This document shows, piece by piece, positions 17,611 through 26,626 of a DNA stretch of 64,000 nucleotides. The number at the start of each line of letters is the position of its first letter. The first letter of the stretch is position 1. Origin of the DNA: Candidatus Bathyarchaeia archaeon (GTDB lineage: Archaea > Thermoproteota > Bathyarchaeia > 40CM-2-53-6); the NCBI GenBank assembly GCA_035935655.1, contig DASYWW010000040.1:124001-188000 (forward strand). The letters run 5' to 3'. A program made the translations under genes and the position numbers. The notes beneath the pieces are model-generated. The model did no database searches, was not told the origin of the DNA, and worked only from the letters and a program-made list of their open reading frames with translations.

Positions 17611-18500
17611 AACATTACAGCTCCGCGTCCTGAGATTTTGCTAACTACCGGAGTAAGACCTGTTGATTTGATAGCCGCCTTGGCTTTAGGGACGAGGTCG
17701 AAACGAACTACGGTGAACAGCGACTCCCCAATCATCATCATACTCGACATCATCTGTCCCCGCTGCATCCGTGCAATGGCTACGCGTAGTCGCGGGGAGA
17801 ATAATCCGAGGCAATCTGCGAACCTTCGCGATAATCTGATGAAAGTCTTGGTCTCAGGGCTCTCAGATTGCAGAGCGATCAATCCACTTCCACATCGATT
17901 GATTCGCCTCTTCAAAGAGGCGTTGGTCAAGACATCTGCGGTTGATATCGGTCCGAATGCACCCGAAACAACTCTTAGTGAAGACGACGGAATGACTTTC
18001 TTGACTTTTGCGATTCCGGGGGCCCCCGGACGGGTCCGTATCACCAGTCCTCCGTAGAACGCAGAGGTAACGGTTCCTAGGCCAGTCTTGCATTTCACCT
18101 CTGCCTTGTGAGCAATCTGCGCAGCCTCAACATTACTAAGATGGGATCCCAGAGCCTGGTTGAGAGCTAGGGACAGGCTTAGTGCTCCGGCACCACTAGT
18201 CCCGTAGCCGCAACCCATTGGAAGAATCCCTTTGTGAGAGACATTCACTGTCAACGTCTCCGATGTTCTTTCTAGGTGTTCTTGAACAACCGCTCTCGAA
18301 ACCACTGGGTGGGCGAGTGGTTTTCCGTTAAATGAGATAATGAGTTTGGTTCGCGAAGCGGGGCTGAGCCTTACTGAAGTCGTCACTCCTTGTTGAAGAT
18401 TCACTCCAGCCCCGGTCGATCCGATCTTCAATGGATCGCTGGGAGTGTCGTGTATGCGAAAGAAACCGGTGATCTGGCACGGGGAAAATGACGACGCCAT
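17607..18500 (-). CDS. Pantoate kinase (GHMP family)
   Basis: This kinase phosphorylates pantoate, the first committed archaeal step toward phosphopantothenate. The 297-residue protein has the GHMP layout: N-terminal CQITGFFRIHD, the ATP loop PMGCGYGTSGAGALSLSLAL at about residue 93, and a third motif near the C-terminus (PKAKAAIKSTG). It is the first gene of the leftward CoA operon, overlapping the ligase by 4 bases. In archaea its feedback behaviour differs from that of bacterial PanK; nothing regulatory is visible here. Confidence 0.92.
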   Translation of the reverse strand: MASSFSPCQITGFFRIHDTPSDPLKIGSTGAGVNLQQGVTTSVRLSPASRTKLIISFNGKPLAHPVVSRAVVQEHLERTSETLTVNVSHKGILPMGCGYGTSGAGALSLSLALNQALGSHLSNVEAAQIAHKAEVKCKTGLGTVTSAFYGGLVIRTRPGAPGIAKVKKVIPSSSLRVVSGAFGPISTADVLTNASLKRRINRCGSGLIALQSESPETKTFIRLSRRFADCLGLFSPRLRVAIARMQRGQMMSSMMMIGESLFTVVRFDLVPKAKAAIKSTGLTPVVSKISGRGAVMF

Positions 18501-18642
18501 CTTAACTGTCAGTATTCAACCTCCAGATAATCACGTGCTCCGTTCTCTTGGACATCGGTAGTTCCAAACTATTCTGTGTCCGGCTCTAAAGACAATATAG
18601 GGGAGCTCCCGGATCGAAATTCAGGGGTCCCGGAGGATAAAG

Positions 18643-19686
18643 TTGAGAGGGTTGATACTCGCAGGAGGTTTCGCAACAAGGTTGCGGCCTCTCAGCTGCT
18701 CTAAGCCGAAGTTGTTATTTCCGATTGTTGGTGTGCCGCTCGTTGAGTTGATGGCTCGCTGGCTCAGCTCCGGTGGAGTCGACCAAATCATCCTTGCAGT
18801 CAATCATCTTTCAGAGAGGTTGAAGGTCGAAGTAGCGCACAGTATAGGAGGCGCGACAGTCACTTTTTCTGCGGAGGAATCTCCGCTAGGAACTGCTGGT
18901 CCGATTTTGCTTGCAGCCAACAGGTTGGGCGTGGATGACCCCTTCTTCGTAATAAACGGCGATATAGTAAGCGATATCGACATTAGAGGTATGCTGGCAC
19001 TTCATCAAGAGAAAAATGCCGACGCAACAATTGCGTTGGTCTCTGTTCGTGATTCCTCTCCATATGGCTCAGTTCTAGCCGATTCCAACGGAGTGGTCAG
19101 GAAGTTCGAGGAAAAATCCGAAGCTACTTCAGGTACTACTCGGGTAAACGCGGGAGTGTACGTTCTAAGTCCAAGCTTGATAGGCTCGATTCCAGCCGGC
19201 CGAGCCTTCAGCTTGGAGAGAGACGTTTTTCCCAAGCTGGCAGAGAAAGGCCGGTTACGGGCGTGGATCCATGATGGATTCTGGTACGACATTGGTAGAG
19301 TTTCGGAATATGTGCGGGCTAACAGAGAGCTCTTGGAGAAGCAAGAGTCTACCGCGAGTAAGCTTGGAGGGGACATGGAGAAGCGGAGAAATGTTGTGCC
19401 ACCTGCATATTTGGGATCGAATGTACACTTAGGAGCGGGCGCAAGAGTGGGACCGCTAACGATCCTTAGTGACAGAGTGAGTCTAGGGGATCAAGCTGTC
19501 GTTCGGAACTCGATAGTGTTTGAAGAAACCGTGATTGGTCAGAAGACGATCGTAGAAGACGCCGTCATCGGTGAGAAAGTGGTAATCGGGAAGGGGTCGA
19601 GAGTAGGCAGTGGGTCAATAATTGCAGGACAGCTAAATGTCCCAGCGGGATCAGAGGTGCCTCCTAATTCGATTGTTCTATGTTAG
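18643..19686 (+). CDS. Sugar-phosphate nucleotidyltransferase with left-handed beta-helix tail
   Basis: This enzyme makes an NDP-sugar from NTP and a sugar 1-phosphate. The N-terminal domain has the signature LILAGGFATRLRPLS and FVINGDIVSDID, and the region SPLGTAGPILLAANRL looks like GDP-mannose or UDP-GlcNAc pyrophosphorylases. The C-terminal 90 residues form hexapeptide repeats (for example VIGEKVVIGKGSRV). At 347 residues it is shorter than the bifunctional archaeal GlmU-like enzymes. The TTG start has a good ribosome site, ggagg at 18632. It is followed 26 bases later by the phosphohexomutase gene, which would supply its substrate. Confidence 0.9.
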   Translation: MRGLILAGGFATRLRPLSCSKPKLLFPIVGVPLVELMARWLSSGGVDQIILAVNHLSERLKVEVAHSIGGATVTFSAEESPLGTAGPILLAANRLGVDDPFFVINGDIVSDIDIRGMLALHQEKNADATIALVSVRDSSPYGSVLADSNGVVRKFEEKSEATSGTTRVNAGVYVLSPSLIGSIPAGRAFSLERDVFPKLAEKGRLRAWIHDGFWYDIGRVSEYVRANRELLEKQESTASKLGGDMEKRRNVVPPAYLGSNVHLGAGARVGPLTILSDRVSLGDQAVVRNSIVFEETVIGQKTIVEDAVIGEKVVIGKGSRVGSGSIIAGQLNVPAGSEVPPNSIVLC

Positions 19687-19712
19687 GAGGTAGGATATGG
19701 AGGATTAGCAGG

Positions 19713-21068
19713 ATGGCGAGGGCACAAAGGCTTTTTGGAACAAATGGAATTAGGGGACTCGCTGGAAAAGAGATAGACTCGGCCCAGGCTTTTCGCGTCG
19801 GCTCGGCCTTAGGAGCACTGTTTCCTAAACAGAGAGTATTAGTCGGCAGAGATGGTCGAATTTCGAGTTTAACACTGCTCGAAGGAGTTGCGGCGGGTCT
19901 GCTATCCCAAGGGAACGATGTGGAGGATCGGGGTTTGATAACTACTCCCACCTTGGAGTTCATGGTAAAGCATACCTCCTCCTCGGCAGGAGTGATTGTA
20001 ACGGCGAGTCACAACCCACCGGAGTACAATGGATTCAAGATAGTCGATTCTGACGGGATTGAGATTCCCCGTTTGAAAGAAGAGAAGATGGAAGCGCTGA
20101 TTCATCGGGACACCTGGCGGACGAGCCAACGTCCGGGGAAGCGGGTTTTCAGAGAGGACCGGATAGAATCCTACTTTGAGGAGCTTGAGAGCCAAGTCAT
20201 TGCAAGAGATAGAATCAAGAATCTGAAGATCGTCATCGATACTGGCAATGGAGTCGCGGCCCTCACCACCCCGAGGTTGCTTAGGAATCTTGGCGCAAGC
20301 GTGATTTGTATTAACGATGTGATTGATGGCGATTTCCCCGGTCGGAATTCGGAACCGCGTCCCGAAAGTCTTGGTTCTCTCTCGAAGATTGTAAGAGAAG
20401 AACAGGCCGATTTGGGAATCGCTCACGATGGGGATGGCGACAGGGCAATCTTTGTCGACGAGACCGGTATCGTTCAACCCGGCGATCGCACCCTCGCGCT
20501 CATTGAGAACGAGTTGTTAAAGAGCAATCCTGGGGCAATAATTGTAACGCCCATCAACACTTCGATGATGGTATCGGAGATCGCTAAGAAAGGAAAGGGC
20601 AAACTGATTCTTACTAAAGTAGGCAGCATCGAAGTCTCGAGAACCGTCGTAAGAGTAGGTGCCTTGCTTGGGGGTGAAGAGAACGGAGGAATCTTCTACG
20701 CTCCTCATCATCCCGTCAGAGACGGAACAATGGCTGCAATCCTAGTTGTAAACGCAATTTCCAAGAATCAGAGACCCTTTTCCAAGCTCCTGGATGAGCT
20801 TCCCAAGTTCTACATGGTTAAGGAGAAAATACCTTGCAGGGAAGGCGCAAAAGATCGCGCAATCAGCTCTTTCAAGGCCAAACTGCGGGGGAGGATATCC
20901 AGTAGCCTTGACGGCATTCGGGTGGACATCGAGGGACGAGGATGGGTTCTGGTCAGGGCCAGCGGCACGGAGCCTTTGCTGAGGCTTTACGCTGAAGGGA
21001 AAACGGAAAACACTTTACAAGAAATACTGAACGAGTTTCGACCTCTGGTCATGAAAGCGGTAAAGTGA
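19713..21068 (+). CDS. glmM: Phosphoglucosamine mutase / phosphomannomutase
   Basis: This alpha-D-phosphohexomutase interconverts 6- and 1-phosphates of glucosamine or mannose, feeding the nucleotidyltransferase before it. Motifs in order are RLFGTNGIRG, the phosphoserine loop VTASHNPPEYNGFKI, the metal loop HDGDGDRAIF, GGEENGG (sugar binding), and RASGTEPLLRLYAEG (phosphate binding). I chose the ATG at 19713, preceded by ggagg at 19699-19703. An upstream in-frame ATG at 19680 overlaps the previous stop and would add residues the family lacks. About 451 residues. Confidence 0.92.
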   Translation: MARAQRLFGTNGIRGLAGKEIDSAQAFRVGSALGALFPKQRVLVGRDGRISSLTLLEGVAAGLLSQGNDVEDRGLITTPTLEFMVKHTSSSAGVIVTASHNPPEYNGFKIVDSDGIEIPRLKEEKMEALIHRDTWRTSQRPGKRVFREDRIESYFEELESQVIARDRIKNLKIVIDTGNGVAALTTPRLLRNLGASVICINDVIDGDFPGRNSEPRPESLGSLSKIVREEQADLGIAHDGDGDRAIFVDETGIVQPGDRTLALIENELLKSNPGAIIVTPINTSMMVSEIAKKGKGKLILTKVGSIEVSRTVVRVGALLGGEENGGIFYAPHHPVRDGTMAAILVVNAISKNQRPFSKLLDELPKFYMVKEKIPCREGAKDRAISSFKAKLRGRISSSLDGIRVDIEGRGWVLVRASGTEPLLRLYAEGKTENTLQEILNEFRPLVMKAVK

Positions 21069-21256
21069 AGGAAACTCGCCCGGAATAAGCCCTGATCTTG
21101 AATCTGGGAAGCGCCGCTAGACATTCCGGAAATTCGTTCGGAATTGTCAGCTTCTCTCTATTCTCATCTGGACATAGAATTGCCCCCTGAATAGCCAGAA
21201 TCGCCCAAGATCAACGCCAGACAAGAAACGGTTTCCAGAAAATAGGGGGTCTTAGC
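21069..21256 (-). repeat. Dispersed ~190-bp repeat, copy C
   Basis: Read on the minus strand, this spacer starts CTAAGACCCCC and contains TTGTCTGGCG, TTGGGCGA, TATTCAG, TTCCGAACGA and a terminal CAGATTCAAGATCAGGG block. The same blocks occur in the same order and with similar spacing at 28782-28975 and 47784-47972, and more weakly at 47553-47735. It begins directly after the glmM stop. Length differences between copies argue against coding. Function unknown; it could be a non-coding RNA or a non-autonomous mobile repeat. Confidence 0.75.
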
Positions 21257-21395
21257 GACCGAGTCCCGCGTCGCATGAGTGGATCTCTCAGCCTTCTGTG
21301 AAAGCAACCTTAAGGATTCCAGTCAGTTCGCTCGAACTCGAGTTAGCGAGGCCGTGCACGAGTGTGCATCGACAGGGATCGAGTCAGATTCTTTC

Positions 21396-22193
21396 CTAGA
21401 TTGGGCTTGCGTCCGACCAGCGTTTGTCAAACGCGTCGGTGAAGACCCGGATCATCCCGTTGTTCTTGGTGAAGTGAGGCCTGAAGAATTTTGGCCGTCT
21501 GCCATCTTTCTCGTTTGAGGCCCATATGAGGAAGACAAGCTCTTTGTCATCGGACAATGTGCCTCTGACGGGATACCAGTCTTCCCTAGGTTGTCGGACT
21601 TCCATTCCTAACCCCTTTGCTTCTCGAGCTCGTGAGACAGCCTCAGAGTCCTTTGCGGTCATGAGGAGCCGAAATCTTACTCCTCTCTCTATCGCTCGGT
21701 AGATTTCCTCTTTGACTTTGCCGAACCAGCTAAACGTCTCGGCCGAGATGAAGATTTTTTTCGATGAGTTCGCGATCACCTTGACTGTCCGAACTTCCAT
21801 TTCTTCAAGTGTCGGCAATGGTTCGAGAAGGTCCTCGGGCTTGACGCCAAGCCTCAGCTCCCAGTACTGTGGCTCCAACAGCGACAATAATCGCGCACTC
21901 TTCGCGTTAAGCGCGTCAAGATCCCTGGACATCTCCGTCCTTTTTATATCCTGAATTCTCGCCACGAACTGCTTGGGTTCGGACGCTTCCAGTTTGTTGC
22001 TACTGACACGAACTATTCCCTTCTCAACAAGCTCCTTCACAGCTCGTTCAGCGTCTCGCGAGGAAAAGCTCGAATGAGCCAGTATCTGCTCAATAGTTTC
22101 TCCTGACGGCTTTTCCAGGAGAGAGAAATAGATTGAGCATCCTTCCCTTGAAAGGCCAAGCTCTTCCATGAGTTTCTGGGCTTCTTCGTTCAA
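21396..22193 (-). CDS. TrmB-like transcriptional regulator
   Basis: This 265-residue protein has an N-terminal winged helix (about residues 5-75, with the helix pattern LGLSREGCSIYFSLLEKP and a recognition-helix region SSRDAERAVKELVEKGIV). A coiled linker and a C-terminal phospholipase D-like/TrmB effector domain (SKKIFISAETFSWFGKVKEEI) follow. TrmB proteins usually sense sugars and control sugar transport or metabolism. Here it sits among sugar-nucleotide genes, so a role in glycan metabolism is likely but unproven. It converges on glmM across the repeat-bearing spacer. Confidence 0.82.
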   Translation of the reverse strand: MNEEAQKLMEELGLSREGCSIYFSLLEKPSGETIEQILAHSSFSSRDAERAVKELVEKGIVRVSSNKLEASEPKQFVARIQDIKRTEMSRDLDALNAKSARLLSLLEPQYWELRLGVKPEDLLEPLPTLEEMEVRTVKVIANSSKKIFISAETFSWFGKVKEEIYRAIERGVRFRLLMTAKDSEAVSRAREAKGLGMEVRQPREDWYPVRGTLSDDKELVFLIWASNEKDGRRPKFFRPHFTKNNGMIRVFTDAFDKRWSDASPI

Positions 22194-22227
22194 CCAGGGC
22201 GACGCCCTTGCCTTAGAGTCGACCCTC

Positions 22228-22491
22228 TCAGGTAGAGGTGGGCAGAGGAAAGCCTCTACAGTCCACCTTTCCCTTTACTCGCCGAATGAAGTTGGGACAT
22301 GCAAAGCATTGAGCGAAAGAGACAGTCTTCGAGAGCACTGGACAGTCTACCGCTTCCTTCTTCATTCTAGCCAACTGTTTCCCCCCTACCACTCCCTTGA
22401 GACCCTGAATGTACTGTTTTGGAGTCGAAGTGCTTTTTTCGGGAACGGTGACTTCCACGACATATTTCGTTTGAGGAAGGTCTTCGCTCAT
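22228..22491 (-). CDS. Small cysteine-containing protein, unknown
   Basis: This 87-residue protein of unknown function has four cysteines in the C-terminal half: CPVLSK, then QCFACPNF (C-x2-C), then VDCRG. The spacing suggests a zinc or iron-sulfur site. The N-terminal half is beta-rich and hydrophilic. It lies 34 bases upstream of the TrmB-like gene on the same strand and may be its operon partner. I cannot name the family with certainty, although similar small archaeal proteins exist. Confidence 0.65.
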   Translation of the reverse strand: MSEDLPQTKYVVEVTVPEKSTSTPKQYIQGLKGVVGGKQLARMKKEAVDCPVLSKTVSFAQCFACPNFIRRVKGKVDCRGFPLPTST

Positions 22492-22618
22492 CTGCTTCCA
22501 ATCGCCCGCCCGTCCGGAGTGCTAATTATCCCTTTGTTACTAGAGAGCCTCTAAGAGCCCATGCTGTAGCCTAGATTTGAAGCAAGGAGTCAACATATGG
22601 TCGTAGGAACCAATCGCC

Positions 22619-23107
22619 CTAATCCTTTGATCTATTTTTTGGCAGACCTATAGAGGAGCCCTCGATCAACGCACTCGCCTTTTCCAGTACTGCCTGGAAT
22701 TCCATTTGCTCTTCTGACGTAATTGAGCGCTGTTGCTCCATCATTTTTGCAAGCCCTTTCGCAGTAAGCATCATCAACGGAAGGAAGACCTCGCGCTCCT
22801 TCCCCGGTATCGCCTTGTAGACGTAGGGATTTGATTCGGTAAGTACCGAAGCCTCCGCGGAGTAAGCTCCCGTACGTTTGATGTGGTACAGCCCGGCGTA
22901 AATGCTTACCGGACCTATGATAAGCAAGGCGATAATTCCGAAAATGTACAAATGAGGAAAGTAGTCGTGGATCTGCGGCACATCCTTCAATGCGAGCTCG
23001 TATATGACAATCATGGTGCTCACAAAGCCGAGCGGAAACGCCACGTACGTTCCATATCCTATTCGGAAGTAGTACCAGCTGCGAAAGATCAATCTCATGA
23101 GATTCAT
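22619..23107 (-). CDS. Two-helix membrane protein, unknown
   Basis: This 162-residue protein has two transmembrane helices (about residues 20-40 and 52-72) and a C-terminal soluble helical tail of about 80 residues (KAIPGKEREVFLPLMMLTAK onward). It resembles no family I know. It diverges, across only about 34 bases, from another small membrane protein gene at 23142; such an arrangement could share a promoter. Confidence 0.7.
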   Translation of the reverse strand: MNLMRLIFRSWYYFRIGYGTYVAFPLGFVSTMIVIYELALKDVPQIHDYFPHLYIFGIIALLIIGPVSIYAGLYHIKRTGAYSAEASVLTESNPYVYKAIPGKEREVFLPLMMLTAKGLAKMMEQQRSITSEEQMEFQAVLEKASALIEGSSIGLPKNRSKD

Positions 23108-23141
23108 TGTCTCTTCAACTTGGATTGCGCCTAACGTTTAT

Positions 23142-23543
23142 ATGAAATATCGGTTGGCGGGCAATTCGCGAAGGCTATTGGAGAAACGGCTTCTTATACT
23201 TCCCTTAGCATGGGCCGTTTTCGGTATCGGAGAAGTCTTCGGCCTCCGATTCTTGCTTGGACCAATCGTAAATATCGTTCCTACTGTACCCAATGACAAG
23301 CCAATTGGCGGTTCCATCTTTCCCGTCCTATTCTTCAATGTCGCGGCCGTCCTCGGGGTCTTAGCTGTGAGCCTCTATTCCCTCGGAATCTGGAACATAG
23401 ATTGGTCAAAGAGAAAAGACAAGGCTGACTTGGGCGCGCTGATAGTGTTAGTAACCGGAGGTCTCCTGCTGTGGTATGTGCCTCTCGCCTTCTTCGTTGT
23501 AATTGCATCAATCGTCTATTTGCTCGCAATTAACATCGAGTAG
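23142..23543 (+). CDS. Four-helix membrane protein, unknown
   Basis: This small integral membrane protein has about four hydrophobic segments and basic residues at the N-terminus (MKYRLAGNSRRLLEKR). I chose the ATG at 23142 because the upstream ATG at 23097 would overlap the divergent gene and adds a non-hydrophobic extension. The protein is then 133 residues. No function can be inferred. It precedes a sugar-nucleotide cluster by 49 bases, but the link may be accidental. Confidence 0.65.
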   Translation: MKYRLAGNSRRLLEKRLLILPLAWAVFGIGEVFGLRFLLGPIVNIVPTVPNDKPIGGSIFPVLFFNVAAVLGVLAVSLYSLGIWNIDWSKRKDKADLGALIVLVTGGLLLWYVPLAFFVVIASIVYLLAINIE

Positions 23544-23592
23544 CTCCATTCGCCCACCAAAGAATGGTCCAATCACGAAGCGGCCAGGCTAG

Positions 23593-24300
23593 ATGAAACC
23601 CCCCAAGACCGCTGTAATCCTATCCGGAGGCGAAGGACTTAGACTTAGGCCGATCACTCACGATATCCCAAAAGGACTCGTCAAAGTAGGAGGAAAACCC
23701 CTCCTCGAATGGGTTGTCGAATGGCTCCAGGAAAGCGGTGTGACCGATCTTGTAATAGGTGTCGCCTATCTGAAGGAGAAAATAATTCGCTACTTCGGAT
23801 CAGGAAAAAGGTTCGGAGTAAGTATCCGATACAGCACCCATAGCGTAGAAGGTGGAACGAGCGAGGGTTTCCGCCTTGCCATTTCGCGATTTGTCGACGC
23901 TCCTTCATTTTTTGCGCTCAACGGGGATCAAATAACGGATCTCAGACTAGGCACAATATACAAGAATCATCTGGAGGGTCGGCCTTTGGCCTCGGTGGCG
24001 GTTGTCCACCCTCGGCTTCCCTTCGGTCTCGTCGAGGTTGATCGTAACGGCTACTGCAAGGGATTCGTCGAGAAGCCAGTCTTAGATCAAGTATTCTGCT
24101 CGATGGGAGTATACGTTTTCGACCGGAAAGTACTGAAATACCTCCCTATGAGGGGCGATGTTGAACGAACCACGTTTCCGAAACTCGCACAAATGAAGCA
24201 GCTAAAAGCGTTCAGACATCCGGGCTCTTTCATCACGGTTAACTCGTTGAGGGAACTAGAGGAAGCTGATGAAGAATTGAAGAGGCGATCGACAAGATGA
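23593..24300 (+). CDS. Sugar-phosphate nucleotidyltransferase
   Basis: This 235-residue NTP-transferase forms an NDP-hexose. It has VILSGGEGLRLRPITHDIPK (catalytic Arg/Lys region), FALNGDQITDLRL (metal Asp) and CKGFVEKPVL. It lacks the beta-helix tail of the 18643 gene, so it resembles the short RfbA/HddC-like class. It overlaps the next gene by 4 bases, forming a nucleotidyltransferase/epimerase pair whose product is probably used by the glycosyltransferase at 25299. Confidence 0.9.
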   Translation: MKPPKTAVILSGGEGLRLRPITHDIPKGLVKVGGKPLLEWVVEWLQESGVTDLVIGVAYLKEKIIRYFGSGKRFGVSIRYSTHSVEGGTSEGFRLAISRFVDAPSFFALNGDQITDLRLGTIYKNHLEGRPLASVAVVHPRLPFGLVEVDRNGYCKGFVEKPVLDQVFCSMGVYVFDRKVLKYLPMRGDVERTTFPKLAQMKQLKAFRHPGSFITVNSLRELEEADEELKRRSTR

Positions 24301-25256
24301 ACGTTCTAATCACAGGGATTACCGGTTTCATCGGCTCAAGACTCGCGTCTCGCCTGGTTGAGGATGGGTACAATGTTCATGGGCTAGTCAGACATACATC
24401 TGAACGAGAATTAGGTAGAATCAGGAAGGTGGTCTCCCAAGTCCACCTCATCGAGGGGGACCTTGGAACATTTCACTCCATATTATCTGCAGTGGACGCG
24501 TCGGAGCCGGAAATAATCTTCCATCTGGGAGCTCTAACCCCGGTCAGACTCTCTTTCGACGATCCGTACCCTTACATCGCCACAAACTTTGAGGGAACGG
24601 TAAATCTGGTCCACGCAATTCTTGCGGAGGCGCCGAACGCTCGACTGATCGCAGCGTCGACCGCAGAGGTGTATGGCTGGCAAGAAGGTGACAGGCCTAT
24701 CGGGGAAAGTGCGTTATTGAACCCAGCTTCTCCTTACGCTGTCACGAAATCGGCGGCAGACCAATACGTTCAGATGGCCAATCGTGTATATCATCTGAAG
24801 GGAACCGTGCTGCGTCCTATCAATAGCTATGGAAGGACCGGTGAAGTAGGGTTCTACACAGAATACCTCGTCTCCAAGATGTTGGCTGGAGAAACTTGCT
24901 ATGTTGGAGCTCCTGACTCTGTCCGAGACTACATGTTTGCGGAAGACCATGTAAGCGCTTACGTCCTATCTGCTAGGTCGCCAAAGGCCATAGGCCAAGT
25001 CTACAATGTATCTCCTGGCAACCCTGTCACTAACTCTGAGTTGGCCAAGATTCTGACGACTATGATAGGGTTCAAGGGGAAAATTGTTTTTGGATCTTAT
25101 CCCCCCGGCTACCCTCAACGACCCAAATCGCAGGACCCGCAATACTTGGTCCTAGACAACTCGAAGATTTCCAAGGAACTCAATTGGAAACCATCCTACA
25201 GTCTACGAGAGGGATTGAACCAGACCGTAGAGATGTGGAAGTCTAGAGACAGTTAA
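24297..25256 (+). CDS. NAD-dependent sugar epimerase/dehydratase (extended SDR)
   Basis: This 319-residue extended short-chain dehydrogenase acts on an NDP-sugar. The N-terminal TGITGFIGSRLASRLV is the NAD-binding motif. The catalytic triad is the Ser/Thr in AASTAEVYGW and YAVTKSAADQY (YxxxK). The C-terminal part contains RPINSYGRTG and YNVSPGNPVTN. It may be a 4,6-dehydratase or 4-epimerase; sequence alone does not decide. Translation is coupled to the preceding nucleotidyltransferase. Confidence 0.92.
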   Translation: MNVLITGITGFIGSRLASRLVEDGYNVHGLVRHTSERELGRIRKVVSQVHLIEGDLGTFHSILSAVDASEPEIIFHLGALTPVRLSFDDPYPYIATNFEGTVNLVHAILAEAPNARLIAASTAEVYGWQEGDRPIGESALLNPASPYAVTKSAADQYVQMANRVYHLKGTVLRPINSYGRTGEVGFYTEYLVSKMLAGETCYVGAPDSVRDYMFAEDHVSAYVLSARSPKAIGQVYNVSPGNPVTNSELAKILTTMIGFKGKIVFGSYPPGYPQRPKSQDPQYLVLDNSKISKELNWKPSYSLREGLNQTVEMWKSRDS

Positions 25257-25298
25257 CCGTACATCGGTTCAGTCTTCCCGACTCAAGGATGCTAATCC

Positions 25299-26420
25299 AT
25301 GAAGATACTGCTCGTTCACCCTCGATTGAGCGTTAAGGGCGGGGGAGAGAGAGTTGCCATCCACTCGATCATAGCCGCGACCAAGGCTGGCCATGAAGTT
25401 CACCTTCTTGCAGAGGAGTTCGATGAAACCAGTTTTGAGGATTTCTATGGTTACTCCGGGGTCTTCAATGATATCAAACGTTTGTATTATCCCGCATTCA
25501 GGTCGGTTTCAGGCCAGCGTGGTCTTCTCTATCCGAGATTGATCTACAATTGGTTTCAGATTAGGAGACTATCGTCGATCGACAGTTTCGATCTTGTTTT
25601 GAGCACACAGGACATCGCAAATGTGCCTTCTACCCCCAGGCCCGTGGCGCAGTATTGTTATTTTACAGAAAGCTTCTCACACTTGGCGGTCAATCCATCC
25701 TCTCCCATCTGGCAATTATACTACAAGCCAGCGAGCGAATACTACCGCAAGCACGTAGGCCGCGTTGGGACCTTACTCAGCGTGTCGGACTACACGAAAG
25801 GATTCGTCAAAGAGAAGTGGGGACGCGATTCCACTACTCTATACCCACCTTGTCCGATTCAAGATTATTCCGAATACGGGGGCCGACGGGGTCGAGAGAA
25901 CTTGGTAGTGACTGTTGGTCGACTTGTTCCAGAAAAAGGATTTGACTTGTTTGTTGATCTAGCGCGACTCCTCCCTGAAACGAGGTTTCTCGCGATAGCC
26001 AGTCTCCCAGAAAAGAGATCGACGTACTATGAGCAGTTGCGCCAGGGAGCACCTGACAATGTGTCCTTCGTTCTCTCCCCTTTGAGGAAGGTTAGAGATA
26101 TTCTTGGTCGGGCGATGGCCTATGTTCATTGCGCCAAAGGCGAGCATTTCGGAATAACAATCGTCGAGGCTATGGCTGCCGGATGCGTCCCGGTCGTTCA
26201 TGATAGTGGAGGGCCGAGGGAGATAGTGACTGCGGATGTTGGTTTCCGCTGGCGCGACCTGCCCACAGCCGTGGGCCAGATTTCCGCACTGACGAATGAT
26301 GACCGTCTCCGGCAGAGGCTTTCGACAGCCTCATCCGCAAGGGCAAAGAGGTTCCGTCCAGAGGTGTTCGAATCAGAAATGATTGAACTCTTCCGACGTT
26401 TTCCGTCTCGAGCATCCTAG
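25299..26420 (+). CDS. Glycosyltransferase family 4
   Basis: This 373-residue GT-B glycosyltransferase probably adds a sugar to a lipid-linked or protein glycan. The N-terminus KILLVHPRLSVKGGGERVAI holds the GGGE acceptor-side loop. The donor domain has TVGRLVPEKGFDLFVDLARL and the EX7E motif in GEHFGITIVEAMAAGCVPVV. It follows the epimerase by 42 bases and ends tail-to-tail with a zinc-ribbon gene. The sugar used is unknown. Confidence 0.93.
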   Translation: MKILLVHPRLSVKGGGERVAIHSIIAATKAGHEVHLLAEEFDETSFEDFYGYSGVFNDIKRLYYPAFRSVSGQRGLLYPRLIYNWFQIRRLSSIDSFDLVLSTQDIANVPSTPRPVAQYCYFTESFSHLAVNPSSPIWQLYYKPASEYYRKHVGRVGTLLSVSDYTKGFVKEKWGRDSTTLYPPCPIQDYSEYGGRRGRENLVVTVGRLVPEKGFDLFVDLARLLPETRFLAIASLPEKRSTYYEQLRQGAPDNVSFVLSPLRKVRDILGRAMAYVHCAKGEHFGITIVEAMAAGCVPVVHDSGGPREIVTADVGFRWRDLPTAVGQISALTNDDRLRQRLSTASSARAKRFRPEVFESEMIELFRRFPSRAS

Positions 26421-26584
26421 GGTTCGGCTTCTCTCTCTTCTTCCAAAGCAATGAATCCTTCATAACCGCAGCTCTTGCAAACGTACCTTACCGGCAAGAT
26501 CCATCCCTCGAGCGGTCCTCGAGACCTTTCCACTGACCAACCACAATGAGGACATGTTCGTAGTCCTATGGGACCTCGTCGCAA
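26417..26584 (-). CDS. Short zinc-ribbon protein
   Basis: This frame of about 55 codons contains two C-x2-C knuckles: RTCPHCGW and YVCKSCGYEGF, separated by about 22 residues, a complete zinc ribbon. It ends with an acidic tail. The frame is open upstream to a stop near 26620 and has no ATG or GTG; the first usable start is TTG at 26584, or CTG at 26614, which would add the plausible segment SSVKEILSS. It lies just after aIF1 on the same strand and overlaps the glycosyltransferase stop by four bases. Role unknown. Confidence 0.65.
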   Translation of the reverse strand: MRRGPIGLRTCPHCGWSVERSRGPLEGWILPVRYVCKSCGYEGFIALEEEREAEP

Positions 26585-26626
26585 TGAGCTAAGGATTTCT
26601 TTTACACTGGACAGGCTCTAAGCGAC

